Shown: positions 18,070 through 26,570 of the stretch, one piece after another
Position numbering within the stretch: the stretch's first letter is position 1
Layout: each line of letters begins with the position of its first letter
Assembly (NCBI GenBank): GCA_041167675.1
Contig: JBEEIB010000301.1
Coordinates: 24,798-88,797, forward strand
Direction of reading: 5' to 3'
Origin: DASTDH01 sp041167675
GTDB lineage: Bacteria; Verrucomicrobiota; Verrucomicrobiia; Chthoniobacterales; JAFAMB01
DNA length: 64,000 bases
The notes under the pieces: model-generated
What the model saw: the letters and a program-made list of their open reading frames with translations, nothing else
Told to the model about the DNA's origin: nothing
Databases searched by the model: none
Made by a program: the position numbers and the translations under genes

Positions 18070-18292
18070 GGCGTTCTCGGCGCTATCGGCGCTACCGTGC
18101 GTTGTCGGCGTTCCTCTACTTAAGCGATCACTCCGGCTTCCTTAAAGCTGAAATAGCCGGTACTGCCGTTGTGCGGTGTGCCGATAATCACATGATCGTG
18201 CAGCGTGATTGGCAAGATTCTCGAAGCTTCGGCGACGCGTCGGGTTAATCTGCCGTCTGCTTCACTCGGTGAGGGATCGCCCGACGGATGGT
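18070..18292. repeat. Direct repeat copy 1 (radC 3' end plus flanking sequence)
   Basis: This segment matches 18998-19211 almost base for base apart from an 11-base insertion near 18083 and scattered substitutions. It carries the 3' end of radC and about 50 bases downstream of its stop. The match ends abruptly at 18292, which marks the duplication joint. Confidence 0.85.
18120..18292 (-). pseudogene. radC: radC fragment (last ~57 codons)
   Basis: The minus strand encodes the end of RadC, from within the JAMM motif (PSGDPSPSEAD) to the terminal KEAGVIA and stop, with one visible change from the intact copy (ILPITLH instead of ILQITLH). Everything upstream of the JAMM histidines is missing and replaced by unrelated sequence, so it cannot be functional. 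The reading frame of the fragment is still open, suggesting that the duplication is recent. Confidence 0.85.
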
Positions 18293-18433
18293 ATGTGGAC
18301 TGAATAGTTATGTGGGCGCCGCAGCTGTGATGCGCGCCTAGTCAGCCTGGGCAAGGTCCCAACGAATCAGCTGCTAAACATAACTGCGGCTTCGACAACC
18401 AGGAAAGGCCGCTCCTTTCGAACGACACCTCCG

Positions 18434-18871
18434 TCAAGCCTGGCAGCTTGACTCAGAATCTACGTCTGGAGGAAATGGCCACATGATTCGAAACTCACCG
18501 GAAATAATCTGGATGCCCCGCCAGATGAGTTTGCCGGCAAAGTTTGTCTCGGGTGGCTTTTTATTGGGCGCAGCTTGCAGGCGGAGCGTTCCGAACGCGA
18601 ACAGGCAGTCTCCTCGAATCACGCAGCCTGTTAGATCGCCTGATGCAATCTGGAGAGCATCCCGACAAAAGTTTGCAACGCCGCGTAGTCCAACAAATCC
18701 TTGAAAGTACTTCGCTGAAGGTGAGGAATCAGACAAAGTCTGTTGCTGCGAGCTACCAGAAACAAGGGCCCATCTTGCTTGGTCGTCAACGACACTTGCA
18801 AGGGAAGCGGCGACGTGTCCGGTGTAAAGAGCCTCGCAAATAATTTCGGCGATTTCAGAGCGTTCCATCAT
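18434..18871 (-). CDS. Putative NTF2/SnoaL-like protein
   Basis: The 145-residue product starts MMERSEIAEIICEALYTG and ends in a segment FAFGTLRL...GKLIWRGIQI..FRIMWPFPPD, resembling the last strands of the NTF2-like alpha/beta cone fold (SnoaL group). No signal peptide or catalytic residues can be assigned. It lies between the two copies of the 35-bp inverted repeat and between the radC fragment and intact radC, so it may have been carried in with them. The family call rests on pattern only; it could be an orphan protein. Confidence 0.45.
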   Translation of the reverse strand: MMERSEIAEIICEALYTGHVAASLASVVDDQARWALVSGSSQQQTLSDSSPSAKYFQGFVGLRGVANFCRDALQIASGDLTGCVIRGDCLFAFGTLRLQAAPNKKPPETNFAGKLIWRGIQIISGEFRIMWPFPPDVDSESSCQA

Positions 18872-18955
18872 ACTTCTAGGTCTGGTCCCCTCTTATCGGC
18901 ACTGAGGTTTCCGGCTTAAACAGGTATGTTATCGGCAACAGCGACAATTTAAAGC

Positions 18956-18990
18956 AGTTGCTAACGCACTACAATCGAGGCGCCAGATCC
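18956..18990. repeat. 35-bp inverted repeat, right copy
   Basis: This is the partner of 17943-17977 (34/35 as reverse complement), lying just downstream of the radC stop on the minus strand and directly beside the second copy of the direct repeat that begins at 18998. Confidence 0.8.
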
Positions 18991-18997
18991 AGTTTCC

Positions 18998-19211
18998 GGC
19001 GTTATCGGCGCTCCCGTGCGTTTCCGGCGTTCCTGTCCTCAAGCGATTACGCCGGCTTCCTTAAAGCTGAAATAGCCGGTACTACCGTTGTGCGGTGTGC
19101 CGATAATCACATGATCGTGCAGCGTGATTTGCAAGATTCTCGAAGCTTCGGCGACGCGTCGGGTTAATCTGCCGTCTGCTTCACTCGGTGAGGGATCGCC
19201 CGACGGATGGT
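18998..19211. repeat. Direct repeat copy 2 (inside and downstream of intact radC)
   Basis: This is the parental copy of the segment at 18070-18292. It covers the last 57 codons of intact radC and about 40 bases past its stop. Because it belongs to the full-length gene, it is the likely source. Confidence 0.85.
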
Positions 19212-19737
19212 TATGAACGAGAATAAACGAGAATGCGGAATGCGTGATTGCGGCTTTAAAAATTTCTCGAGGATGAGCCAGACTTTCGTTGAGAGTTCCA
19301 AGGGAGATCTCTGGCACGGCGATGAGTCGCTGTTTGGCATCGAGTAGCACGGCTCGAAGGGATTCGCGGTCCAACAGACGCATCTCGGGGCCCAGCAGAT
19401 CGTAAATTGTCTGCGGGTTATCGATCGGCTCGTTCCTGATCCGCTCTGCCGCAAGGCGGGCTCCGACCGCGAAGGATGCCGCCAGCTGGAGTCCTTTGGC
19501 TGAGCCGATACCTTTTACCTTCGCTAATTCCAAGACGGAAGTTCGAGCGAGACCGGCAAACGATCCGAATCGTTGCAAGAGCTCTTCGGCCAACGCGATG
19601 ACGTTGGTACCGCGAGTCCCCGTCCTCAGCAGAATGGCGATTAGTTCAGCGTCACTCAGCGCAGAAACACCGCGCGATAATAGCTTTTCTCGCGGTCGCT
19701 CCTGTAAAGGTAGCTCATGAATGGTGCAGTCAATCAC
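19039..19737 (-). CDS. radC: RadC-family JAB/MPN metalloprotein
   Basis: The protein has an N-terminal helix-hairpin-helix part (RPREKLLSRGVSALSDAELIA, KVKGIGSAKGLQL) and a C-terminal JAB domain whose zinc motif reads HNHPSGDPSPSEAD. The end, GSTGYFSFKEAGVIA, is typical. RadC was named for a repair phenotype that did not hold up; the JAB fold suggests a DNA-associated metal enzyme of unknown reaction. A GTG at 19737 gives 232 residues; a TTG at 19791 would add 18 unusual residues. A truncated second copy of its 3' end lies about 0.75 kb downstream. Confidence 0.88.
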   Translation of the reverse strand: MIDCTIHELPLQERPREKLLSRGVSALSDAELIAILLRTGTRGTNVIALAEELLQRFGSFAGLARTSVLELAKVKGIGSAKGLQLAASFAVGARLAAERIRNEPIDNPQTIYDLLGPEMRLLDRESLRAVLLDAKQRLIAVPEISLGTLNESLAHPREIFKAAITHSAFSFILVHNHPSGDPSPSEADGRLTRRVAEASRILQITLHDHVIIGTPHNGSTGYFSFKEAGVIA

Positions 19738-19880
19738 TGAGAAACATATAATTAAAGAGTTGTAATAACTGCAAGCTCGTTTTTGAGTCAAATAAGGGAC
19801 CGAAACTAAAACCCTTTGGGTCGGTATCTCTCAATTTTGAGCAAGCAAACCGAGCATTCTGCGCCTACAATGCCAACCAC

Positions 19881-20213
19881 ATGAAAAAACTATTGCTCAG
19901 TTTGTTATCAATTGGGGCGCTCGTTGGTAGCGCAAATGCAATGGCGCCCTTAGGGCCGTCTATGATCAATCATTATCGGCAAGGTGACCAGCGCACCATA
20001 GTCGTTCCGGCCTCCGACGGGATCTATAATAATGCGTTTCTTGGACCGTTACACCGAAAGAGCAGCTTTGTGTTCCTTGGACCATTGCATCGCGGGACTA
20101 GCTTCGCGTTCCTAGGACCGTTACACCGAAAGAACAGCTTTGTGTTCCTTGGACCATTGCATCGCGGCGGTCGCTTCGCCTTTATTGGACCGCTCCATCC
20201 TGAGAAAGCCTAG
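19881..20213 (+). CDS. Secreted protein of tandem 12-residue GPLHR repeats
   Basis: I do not recognise this 110-residue family. A clean signal peptide (MKKLLLSLLSIGALVGSANA) is followed by a 31-residue linker and then five repeats from residue 52 to the end, with consensus [AV]F[LI]GPLHR[KG]x[SR]F. The repeats alternate in two types, so the DNA shows a 72-base higher-order unit. The fifth unit is cut short at IGPLHPEKA. The mature chain is basic, with His and Arg in each unit. Possible roles are a surface structural or adhesive protein, a metal or nucleic-acid binder, or a multi-copy peptide precursor; no processing gene is adjacent. It is divergent from radC. Confidence 0.7.
   Translation: MKKLLLSLLSIGALVGSANAMAPLGPSMINHYRQGDQRTIVVPASDGIYNNAFLGPLHRKSSFVFLGPLHRGTSFAFLGPLHRKNSFVFLGPLHRGGRFAFIGPLHPEKA
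20034..20210 (+). repeat. Coding tandem repeat, five 36-base units
   Basis: Units lie at 20034-20069, 20070-20105, 20106-20141, 20142-20177 and 20178-20210 (last one partial). Units 1 and 3 and units 2 and 4 are nearly identical in DNA, so the array probably grew by duplication of a 72-base pair of units. The near identity at third codon positions suggests recent expansion or gene conversion. Confidence 0.85.
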
Positions 20214-20265
20214 TTTAAAATTCGTAGCCGCGAGATCCTGGCCGAAAGAAAACTTCGCGCCGGGA

Positions 20266-20766
20266 TCAAGGTGCAATGAAGGTCGCGTGATCAGCCACGA
20301 CTTTCCAGCCATCCGGGAACTTCCGGAAAATTGCCGTATCGGTTGAGTACGAATTCCGGTTACCGGTTCGAACAGTCCACCAACTGAGCGCGAGAGCCAG
20401 ATCTGGACCGAGGCTTTGAATTTTGACTCGCTCGATCGAACAAACGGCCATGTCTCGACGATCAGGATAACTTCGCTGATATGTCGCCAGAAGATTGTTC
20501 CAACCGATGACTTGTTCCCCATCCGACACAATCAATAAATTGTCTGACTTCCAGAAACACTCCATGTAATGCTCAATATCGCGAGCGTTCCACAGCGCTA
20601 GCATTTGGTTCATCACACCGTAAATTGCATGGTCGTCCGCATTCGCGGGAGTTGATGGCACTGAGGGTTTGTTGGAATCGAAGGTCCAATCGCCGTATGA
20701 CTGGCCATCCTCGGCAATCAAGGCCTGCGACAACGAGACCAGAAAGATGGCAATAAGAATTCGCAT
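20266..20766 (-). CDS. Secreted DUF4440/NTF2-like protein
   Basis: The 166-residue product has a signal peptide (MRILIAIFLVSLSQALIA|EDG) and an NTF2-like domain from about residue 43: YGVMNQMLALWNARDIEHYMEC, then GWNNLLATYQRSYPD, and a last strand FRKFPDGWKVVADHAT, the classic DUF4440 ending. Such domains bind small molecules or act as ketosteroid-isomerase-like enzymes; export suggests a periplasmic role. It is convergent with the GPLHR repeat gene, whose stop lies 53 bases from its own. Confidence 0.72.
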   Translation of the reverse strand: MRILIAIFLVSLSQALIAEDGQSYGDWTFDSNKPSVPSTPANADDHAIYGVMNQMLALWNARDIEHYMECFWKSDNLLIVSDGEQVIGWNNLLATYQRSYPDRRDMAVCSIERVKIQSLGPDLALALSWWTVRTGNRNSYSTDTAIFRKFPDGWKVVADHATFIAP

Positions 20767-20847
20767 TACGGTTGGTTAAGGCCCGGGCGATTTCTGACCC
20801 GGCCCACTGAGGGTAGCAGGCCGAAAAAGCAGAAGGCTATCTAATAC

Positions 20848-20898
20848 GTAAAGTTTTTTAATCAAGGAGTATGTAAAGTTTTTCAGGATCAAGGAGTT
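20848..20898. repeat. Two-copy tandem repeat of about 25 bases
   Basis: GTAAAGTTTTTT-AATCAAGGAGTA (20848-20871) is followed by GTAAAGTTTTTCAGGATCAAGGAGTT (20873-20898). It lies in the 258-base gap between nuoN and the DUF4440 gene; otherwise that gap shows only short imperfect hairpins and no clear terminator for the nuo operon. Confidence 0.7.
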
Positions 20899-21024
20899 GC
20901 AGTATCGAAAAAGCGATGATTCTGAGGTCCAGCGATCGGCTCCTCCTCATCGCAGCACTACTCCATCGACTCGATCGCTCCGCGAACGAGGACGACCGTT
21001 CGATGCCCTCGCACCCGGGTTGAG

Positions 21025-22461
21025 TTAGCCCAGTAGTCCGAGACCGAGCTGAGGGAATATGCCGAAGAGGAAAATCAGAAGCACCAGCGCTGAGATGGTT
21101 ACGGTTGAGAGCCGGCTCACCGGAATTACCGAGTTATTGCCGACAGCGGTTTGCCAGTACATGGCTCTGACCACTTTGAGATAATAGTAGAACCCGCAAC
21201 CTACTGTGACGACGCCTAATACCAGGAGCAGGAATTGCTGTGATTGGTAAGCGACTTTGAACACCAGGAATTTGCCTAAAAACCCAGCGGTCAGCGGTAC
21301 ACCGGAGAGTGACATCATCGCGACGAGCAGACCAAAAGCAAGAAAAGGAGAGCGTTTTCCGAGACCATTGAAATGCGCAATGTCGTCACCTTCGGAATGC
21401 TTCGCCACGATGATCAAAATAAGAAAGGAAAGCAGAGTCATCAATAGATAGGCCGCCAGATAGACGACCACCGCCAAGCCGGCATCAAACGCCCCTACGC
21501 TGGCTACGGCCATAAGCAAGTAACCGGCGTGCCCAATACTCGAGTAACCAAGAAGCCGCTTAAAATTGGTTTGCGGGAGAGCCGCAAGATTGCCGTAAAT
21601 CAATGTCGCGGCGGCTAAGACAACCATGGCCAAAATCAACTTGTCCCCGATCGCCGGTAGACGCTGGAAGGTTTCGACGACACGTAAAAGAACGATGAAT
21701 CCGACCGCCTTCGACCCCACTGATAGAAACGCAGTGATCGGAGTCGGCGCCCCTTGATAAACATCCGGAACCCAAAACTGAAATGGCGCGGCCGCCACTT
21801 TGAATCCTAGACCGACCAGGACCAACATCAAACCAAACAACAAACCGTGCAGGTTACCGACCGGAATTGAGCCGAGCGCCTGACCGATGTCTGCCAAGTT
21901 GGTGTGGCGCGTAATTCCATAGATCCAGGTAACGCCGTACACAAAAAAGCCGGTCGACAACGCACCGAGAATCAAATATTTCGCACCTGCTTCCAGCGAA
22001 GCGGCATTCTTCCGCGTGAAAGCGACGAGTGTGTAGAAAGAGACGGTGACCAATTCCAAGGATACAAAGATCAAGATGAAATCGGTGGCGGAAGCCATCC
22101 ACATCATTCCTGCGCAAGTGAGTATCGGTATCGAATAGAATTCTCCCAAGCCAGCGTCAGGTGATGTCCCATGAACATAGGCGCGGATGGTGTCCGCATA
22201 GTCGAGCGACATTACTAAGATAACGATCGTGGTCAGGACCACGAATTTCTTAAAGAATAGAGCCGCTGCATCCTGGGTATAACCAGCTACCCCGCTGTGG
22301 CTTGAAACCGAACCAAACTGCAAAAGCAAAAACACCGCGGCCAACCCGATGATGCCCAACCAAGCGATCAGGTTGCGACTTTGTTTTTCCGCGAATGCCT
22401 CAAACAGGAGAAGGCACAATCCCAACCCGAGAACCAACAGCTCTAGAATAATGGGCGACAT
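21025..22461 (-). CDS. nuoN: NADH-quinone oxidoreductase subunit N
   Basis: This 478-residue protein is one of three antiporter-like proton-pumping subunits in the membrane arm of complex I. It has about 14 hydrophobic helices, a conserved helix-5 glutamate (FVSLELVTVSFYTLVAF) and the broken-helix lysine region AAAPFQFWVPDVYQGAPTP. It is the last gene of the nuo operon, six bases after nuoM. Length matches the family. Confidence 0.92.
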   Translation of the reverse strand: MSPIILELLVLGLGLCLLLFEAFAEKQSRNLIAWLGIIGLAAVFLLLQFGSVSSHSGVAGYTQDAAALFFKKFVVLTTIVILVMSLDYADTIRAYVHGTSPDAGLGEFYSIPILTCAGMMWMASATDFILIFVSLELVTVSFYTLVAFTRKNAASLEAGAKYLILGALSTGFFVYGVTWIYGITRHTNLADIGQALGSIPVGNLHGLLFGLMLVLVGLGFKVAAAPFQFWVPDVYQGAPTPITAFLSVGSKAVGFIVLLRVVETFQRLPAIGDKLILAMVVLAAATLIYGNLAALPQTNFKRLLGYSSIGHAGYLLMAVASVGAFDAGLAVVVYLAAYLLMTLLSFLILIIVAKHSEGDDIAHFNGLGKRSPFLAFGLLVAMMSLSGVPLTAGFLGKFLVFKVAYQSQQFLLLVLGVVTVGCGFYYYLKVVRAMYWQTAVGNNSVIPVSRLSTVTISALVLLIFLFGIFPQLGLGLLG

Positions 22462-22466
22462 AAAGG

Positions 22467-23948
22467 CTATTTGAGAAAGAGGCGAAATCCCGGTTCAACC
22501 ACCTGAAGGATTATCTGGGGGGCGAACCCAAAAAACAGAAGCGCAGCGACTAACAGCACCACCGGCCAGCCAACCGATAGACTGACGTCTTGTACGCCGC
22601 TCCAACGCTGGGAACGTTCGCCGAAGAATATTCCACGATAAGCCCGGAGCATATAAACCGCGGAGATGACAAGGCCCCACAATCCGCCAACCGCCGCCCA
22701 TTGAAAGCCGTTGAATGGCGAACCGGGAGTCGCGGTCTTAAAGGCGCCGAAAAAGATCAAGAGTTCGGAAGCGAAGTTGGCGAAGCCTGGCAATCCGATC
22801 GAAGCAAAGGTCGCCAGGCCGAAAAGAAAACTCAGCAACGGCATCGACTTCGCTAGGCCGCCCAGATCGCGGTAATCCAGTGTTCCGGTTTGTTTCCGCA
22901 GCTCACCGCTAATGGCGAATAGCGCGGCGATCGACAGTCCGTGCGCCAACATGAGCAAGGCGGCACCATCGACTCCGATCAAATTTGCGCTTACCACCCC
23001 AAGAAAGATATAGCCCATGTGCATCACGCTGGAGTAGCCCAGCGTGAGGTCGAGTTGCTTCTGCGCGATAGTTACGAGACCGACGAAAATAATGTTTCCT
23101 ATCAGCAACAGAAGAATCAGCCAGGTCCAGTGCCGAGCTGCCTCTGGCATTAGCGGGAATGCGATCTGCAACAATCCATATAACCCAAACTTTTTGAGCA
23201 CGCCGGCATGAAGCATCGAGACTGGAACCGGGGCCGAAGCATATGCTTGTGGTGCCCAGGTATGAAAAGGGAATAGGGAGACCAGCGTGCCAAAGCCGAT
23301 GAGCAAAAGCAGAAATATCGAATTGGCTCCAGATCCGGCGAAAACACCCGAAGCGGCCATGGCCTGCAACCGCGGAATATCAAAGGTGCGCTGCTGATCT
23401 GGAACCAGCAGATAGAGACCGATCAATCCGACCAAAAGGATAATGCTACCGATAGAAAGATAGATTGTGATTTTCCAGGCAGCAGTTTGGCGATTGCCGG
23501 TTCCCCAAATTCCAATCATCAAGAACGTCGGAATTAGTGCAAGTTCGTGAAACGCGTAGAAAAAGAAAAGATCAAGCGAGGCAAATGCCCCTGCGGCAGC
23601 AGCCGCGATGAACATAATGCAAGCCATATAACGGTGAGAGTAATCCTCGACCGTTGGTGATACCCACGTCGCGGCCAGCGCCACCAGCGACGTAAGCAAA
23701 AGCATCGTCGCGTTCAAGCCATTGACGCCGACGACAAATTTAAGATCCCAAGGGACGACTAAGGGAAATCCAGAGACAAATTGATATCCACCTGCGTGGT
23801 GATCGTATCCGAGGAAAACGATGAGCGCTGAGACCAGAGCCACGATGGTGCCGGTGATGGCAGTTCTGCGAGCGGGCAGCCCGGCCAGAATCGCGAGTCC
23901 GGCGACCAATGGCGCGAGATAGGTGAGGTGAACCAGCAGCGTAATCAT
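22467..23948 (-). CDS. nuoM: NADH-quinone oxidoreductase subunit M
   Basis: NuoM (493 residues from the ATG at 23948) is a second antiporter-like membrane subunit. Key features are FYAFHELALIPTFLMIGIWG with the helix-5 glutamate, PFHTWAPQAYASAPVPVSML with the discontinuous helix, and GLPGFANFASELLIF. The start codon overlaps the nuoL stop (ATGA); the frame is open to 24053, but those 35 residues are polar and lie inside nuoL. Confidence 0.93.
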   Translation of the reverse strand: MITLLVHLTYLAPLVAGLAILAGLPARRTAITGTIVALVSALIVFLGYDHHAGGYQFVSGFPLVVPWDLKFVVGVNGLNATMLLLTSLVALAATWVSPTVEDYSHRYMACIMFIAAAAAGAFASLDLFFFYAFHELALIPTFLMIGIWGTGNRQTAAWKITIYLSIGSIILLVGLIGLYLLVPDQQRTFDIPRLQAMAASGVFAGSGANSIFLLLLIGFGTLVSLFPFHTWAPQAYASAPVPVSMLHAGVLKKFGLYGLLQIAFPLMPEAARHWTWLILLLLIGNIIFVGLVTIAQKQLDLTLGYSSVMHMGYIFLGVVSANLIGVDGAALLMLAHGLSIAALFAISGELRKQTGTLDYRDLGGLAKSMPLLSFLFGLATFASIGLPGFANFASELLIFFGAFKTATPGSPFNGFQWAAVGGLWGLVISAVYMLRAYRGIFFGERSQRWSGVQDVSLSVGWPVVLLVAALLFFGFAPQIILQVVEPGFRLFLK

Positions 23949-25738
23949 GATGCGAACAGGATGAGGTAGAGCAGCAGGACCACTCCAAGACCGAAAAGGA
24001 ACGCATACGCTTGGAGATTCCCGATTTGGAGAAATCGAAGGGCAAACCCGCAACTCCAGGTCATACCGCCGAGCCCGCGAACAATACCGCCGTCAATGAT
24101 CCAGCGGTCAACAAAACCGGCAATCTGAGCGAGCAAATCCTGAGTCCATTTGACCAGCGCAGAGTAAAATTCGTCGATGTAAAAACGGTTAGCAAAGAGG
24201 GGAATCGATATTGGATCTTTCGATTTCTCCCGATAGAAAACAAATCCGACAAAGCTGCCGCCCAAAAACACTGCCAGCGAAACCACGATCGCCAGGACCG
24301 GTACGCCCTCGCGTTCGGGCACCTGAAGGAAGAATGTGGAGAGTGGAGGAAAACCGATGATCGCAGCCGGAATCGCTAGAAGGACGAGGGGGATCGTCAT
24401 TACCGGAGGTGATTCCTTGGCGTGAGCAGCGGCTTCGGATCGATGCGCGCCGAGAAACGCGACCACAAAAAGGCGCGCCATATAGTATGCCGTGAAGAAC
24501 GACGCTAACTCGATCACTAAGGCGGCTACGATGTTGTGCTCGAAAGCGGAAGCTACAATTCCGTCTTTGCTCCAGAATCCGGCGAACGGAGGACAGCCGG
24601 CCAGGGCCAAGGCGCCAATCAGAAAGGTCCAGAAGGTGATCGGCATTTTGCGTTGCAATCCGCCCATCTGCCAGATGTTCTGCTCGTGATGCAGGCTGAT
24701 AATCACTGAGCCTGCTCCCAAGAACAGAAGGGCCTTAAAGAAGGCGTGAGTGAATAGATGAAGGAGTGCAGCCTCGGGCACTCCCAGCCCCAGAGCAGAG
24801 ACCATCAGGCCGAGTTGGGAGAGCGTCGAGTACGCCAGGATGCGCTTAATATCATCCTGTTGCGTGGCCATTAGAGCCGCCAGAAGCGAAGTGATCAGGC
24901 CGATCCAGAGAACCACGGTCAAAGCGATCGGAGCTGGCTCAAAGAGGAAGAAAACTCGGGCCAGCATGAACACACCGGCTGCCACCATGGTCGCGGCATG
25001 GATCAGTGCCGAGACCGGGGTCGGACCTTCCATCGCGTCAGGTAACCAAACGTGGAGCGGGAATTGAGCAGATTTGCCAACTGCGCCGCAAAAGATAAAA
25101 ATGGCGGCCACGTTGAGGTAAATCGGATTAAGCCCGAGTGTGGACCATTTCGGTCCTAGCTCCTCAAACATCACCGTGCCGGAAGCCGACCAAACCATTA
25201 GGATTCCGATCATGAACCCGAAGTCACCGAGGCGGTTTACGATGAATGCCTTATTCGCCGCGTCAGCTGCGCTCGCTCGAGTAAACCAATGGCCGATCAG
25301 TATATAGGAGCTGACACCTACCAACTCCCAAAAGATGAACATCATGATGAAGTTGTTGGCCAGCACAATGCCGAGCATCGAAAACATGAACAGCGACAAG
25401 GCCGCGAAATAACGCGAACGCCCTCGCTCATCTTTCATGTAGCCGATCGAGTAAATGTGGATGAGCAATCCCACGCCGGTTACTACCAGGAGCATCATCT
25501 TGCTGAACTCGTCGATCTGGTAACCGAGCCGGACTTGGAAGACGCCGAGATCGATCCAGTCAAAGCTGGCGTTTTGGTGGGGACCGGCAAAAACCGTGAG
25601 ACTGGTAAGGAACGAAATTGCCACTGCCGTCACCGAGAGGTAGGAGCTAGCCTTTCTGAACGGCTGAGTGGCCACCGTGATGAGCGCGGCGGCGATCAGG
25701 GGCGAAAAAAGGATAATCCAAGGCGCCGAGTTGTTCAT
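23945..25738 (-). CDS. nuoL: NADH-quinone oxidoreductase subunit L
   Basis: NuoL (597 residues) is the distal pump subunit and carries the long lateral helix at its C-terminus. Typical segments are FIFWELVGVSSYILIGHWF (helix-5 glutamate), GKSAQFPLHVWLPDAMEGPT, HAATMVAAGVFMLAR and THAFFKALLFLGAGSVI. Expected length and spacing. It starts four bases after nuoK ends and overlaps nuoM by four. Confidence 0.94.
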   Translation of the reverse strand: MNNSAPWIILFSPLIAAALITVATQPFRKASSYLSVTAVAISFLTSLTVFAGPHQNASFDWIDLGVFQVRLGYQIDEFSKMMLLVVTGVGLLIHIYSIGYMKDERGRSRYFAALSLFMFSMLGIVLANNFIMMFIFWELVGVSSYILIGHWFTRASAADAANKAFIVNRLGDFGFMIGILMVWSASGTVMFEELGPKWSTLGLNPIYLNVAAIFIFCGAVGKSAQFPLHVWLPDAMEGPTPVSALIHAATMVAAGVFMLARVFFLFEPAPIALTVVLWIGLITSLLAALMATQQDDIKRILAYSTLSQLGLMVSALGLGVPEAALLHLFTHAFFKALLFLGAGSVIISLHHEQNIWQMGGLQRKMPITFWTFLIGALALAGCPPFAGFWSKDGIVASAFEHNIVAALVIELASFFTAYYMARLFVVAFLGAHRSEAAAHAKESPPVMTIPLVLLAIPAAIIGFPPLSTFFLQVPEREGVPVLAIVVSLAVFLGGSFVGFVFYREKSKDPISIPLFANRFYIDEFYSALVKWTQDLLAQIAGFVDRWIIDGGIVRGLGGMTWSCGFALRFLQIGNLQAYAFLFGLGVVLLLYLILFAS

Positions 25739-25742
25739 TTCA

Positions 25743-26060
25743 TCAGAATTTCAAAGAGTTGAGATCCTCAACGTGCGTCGTCTGTCGAGCTCGGTAGAGC
25801 GCTACAATGATCGCAAGCCCGACGGCGACCTCAGCCGCGGCGACGGTGATGATGAAGAACACCAAAATCTGCGCGTTATAATCCGGCAATCCGTTTTGAG
25901 TATTGAACCTGGAAAATCCGATTAAGGACAGATTTGCCGCATTGAGCATCAACTCCAGAGCCATGAAAATGGCAATGAGATTACGCCGCAGCAAAACGCC
26001 GGCAAAGCCGATCGAGAAGAGCAATCCACTGACAATCAGATAGTCGTTCAACGTGACCAT
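25743..26060 (-). CDS. nuoK: NADH-quinone oxidoreductase subunit K
   Basis: This 105-residue, three-helix membrane subunit contributes conserved glutamates to the central hydrophilic axis of complex I: IFMALELMLNAANL carries one, and ITVAAAEVAVGLAIIV the other. The start MVTLNDYLIVSGLLFSIG matches the family. Two bases separate it from nuoJ. Confidence 0.94.
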   Translation of the reverse strand: MVTLNDYLIVSGLLFSIGFAGVLLRRNLIAIFMALELMLNAANLSLIGFSRFNTQNGLPDYNAQILVFFIITVAAAEVAVGLAIIVALYRARQTTHVEDLNSLKF

Positions 26061-26062
26061 TA

Positions 26063-26566
26063 CTATTTCAACTCTCGTTTGCTCAATACGACGACGCCGA
26101 TAGATGCGACCACGATCAGAGCTCCGATGATCTGGAGCTGTAATTTATACTGCCGGAAAATTGTCAGCCCGATATACCAGACATCAGCATGTTGCCCGTG
26201 CTGGATGGCGGGAAATGAGGCAGATCCGTCCTGGAAGCCGTAGCTGACGTCAAAAAGAATCTTAACAAACAAAGCGACAACAACGATGCCGCCAAAAAAG
26301 GCGGGTAAATTCAGCCTGCGGCGCTGCTCCGCTTGGAGATCCAGCAACATGATGATGAAAAGGAAAAGAACCATCACCGCTCCGGCATAGACCAGGATCT
26401 GAATCACTCCGATAAAGAAAGCATCGAGCGATACGTACAGTGAAGCGAGGGCCAGGAAGCAAACGACTAAGCTGAGCGCGCTGTTCACCGGATTGCGGCA
26501 AATGATGACCATCAACCCGAAAAGCAACATGATCGCGGAGAAGGTCCAGAATAGCGGAGGAGCCAT
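26063..26566 (-). CDS. nuoJ: NADH-quinone oxidoreductase subunit J
   Basis: NuoJ (167 residues) has five hydrophobic helices, including the pi-bulge helix AVMVLFLFIIMLL after IQILVYAGAV, the most conserved part of the family. The N-terminal NPVNSALSLVVCFLALASLY is typical. It follows nuoI by four bases. Confidence 0.93.
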   Translation of the reverse strand: MAPPLFWTFSAIMLLFGLMVIICRNPVNSALSLVVCFLALASLYVSLDAFFIGVIQILVYAGAVMVLFLFIIMLLDLQAEQRRRLNLPAFFGGIVVVALFVKILFDVSYGFQDGSASFPAIQHGQHADVWYIGLTIFRQYKLQLQIIGALIVVASIGVVVLSKRELK

Positions 26567-26570
26567 AAGG

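Noticed and set aside
18434..18871. The inverted-repeat segment as a complete transposon
   Set aside because: There is no transposase, integrase or target-site duplication; the repeats are reported without calling an insertion sequence.
20121..20531. Open frame of 136 codons on the minus strand across the GPLHR repeats
   Set aside because: It is the complement of the repeat array and runs into the DUF4440 gene in another frame; no motif supports it.
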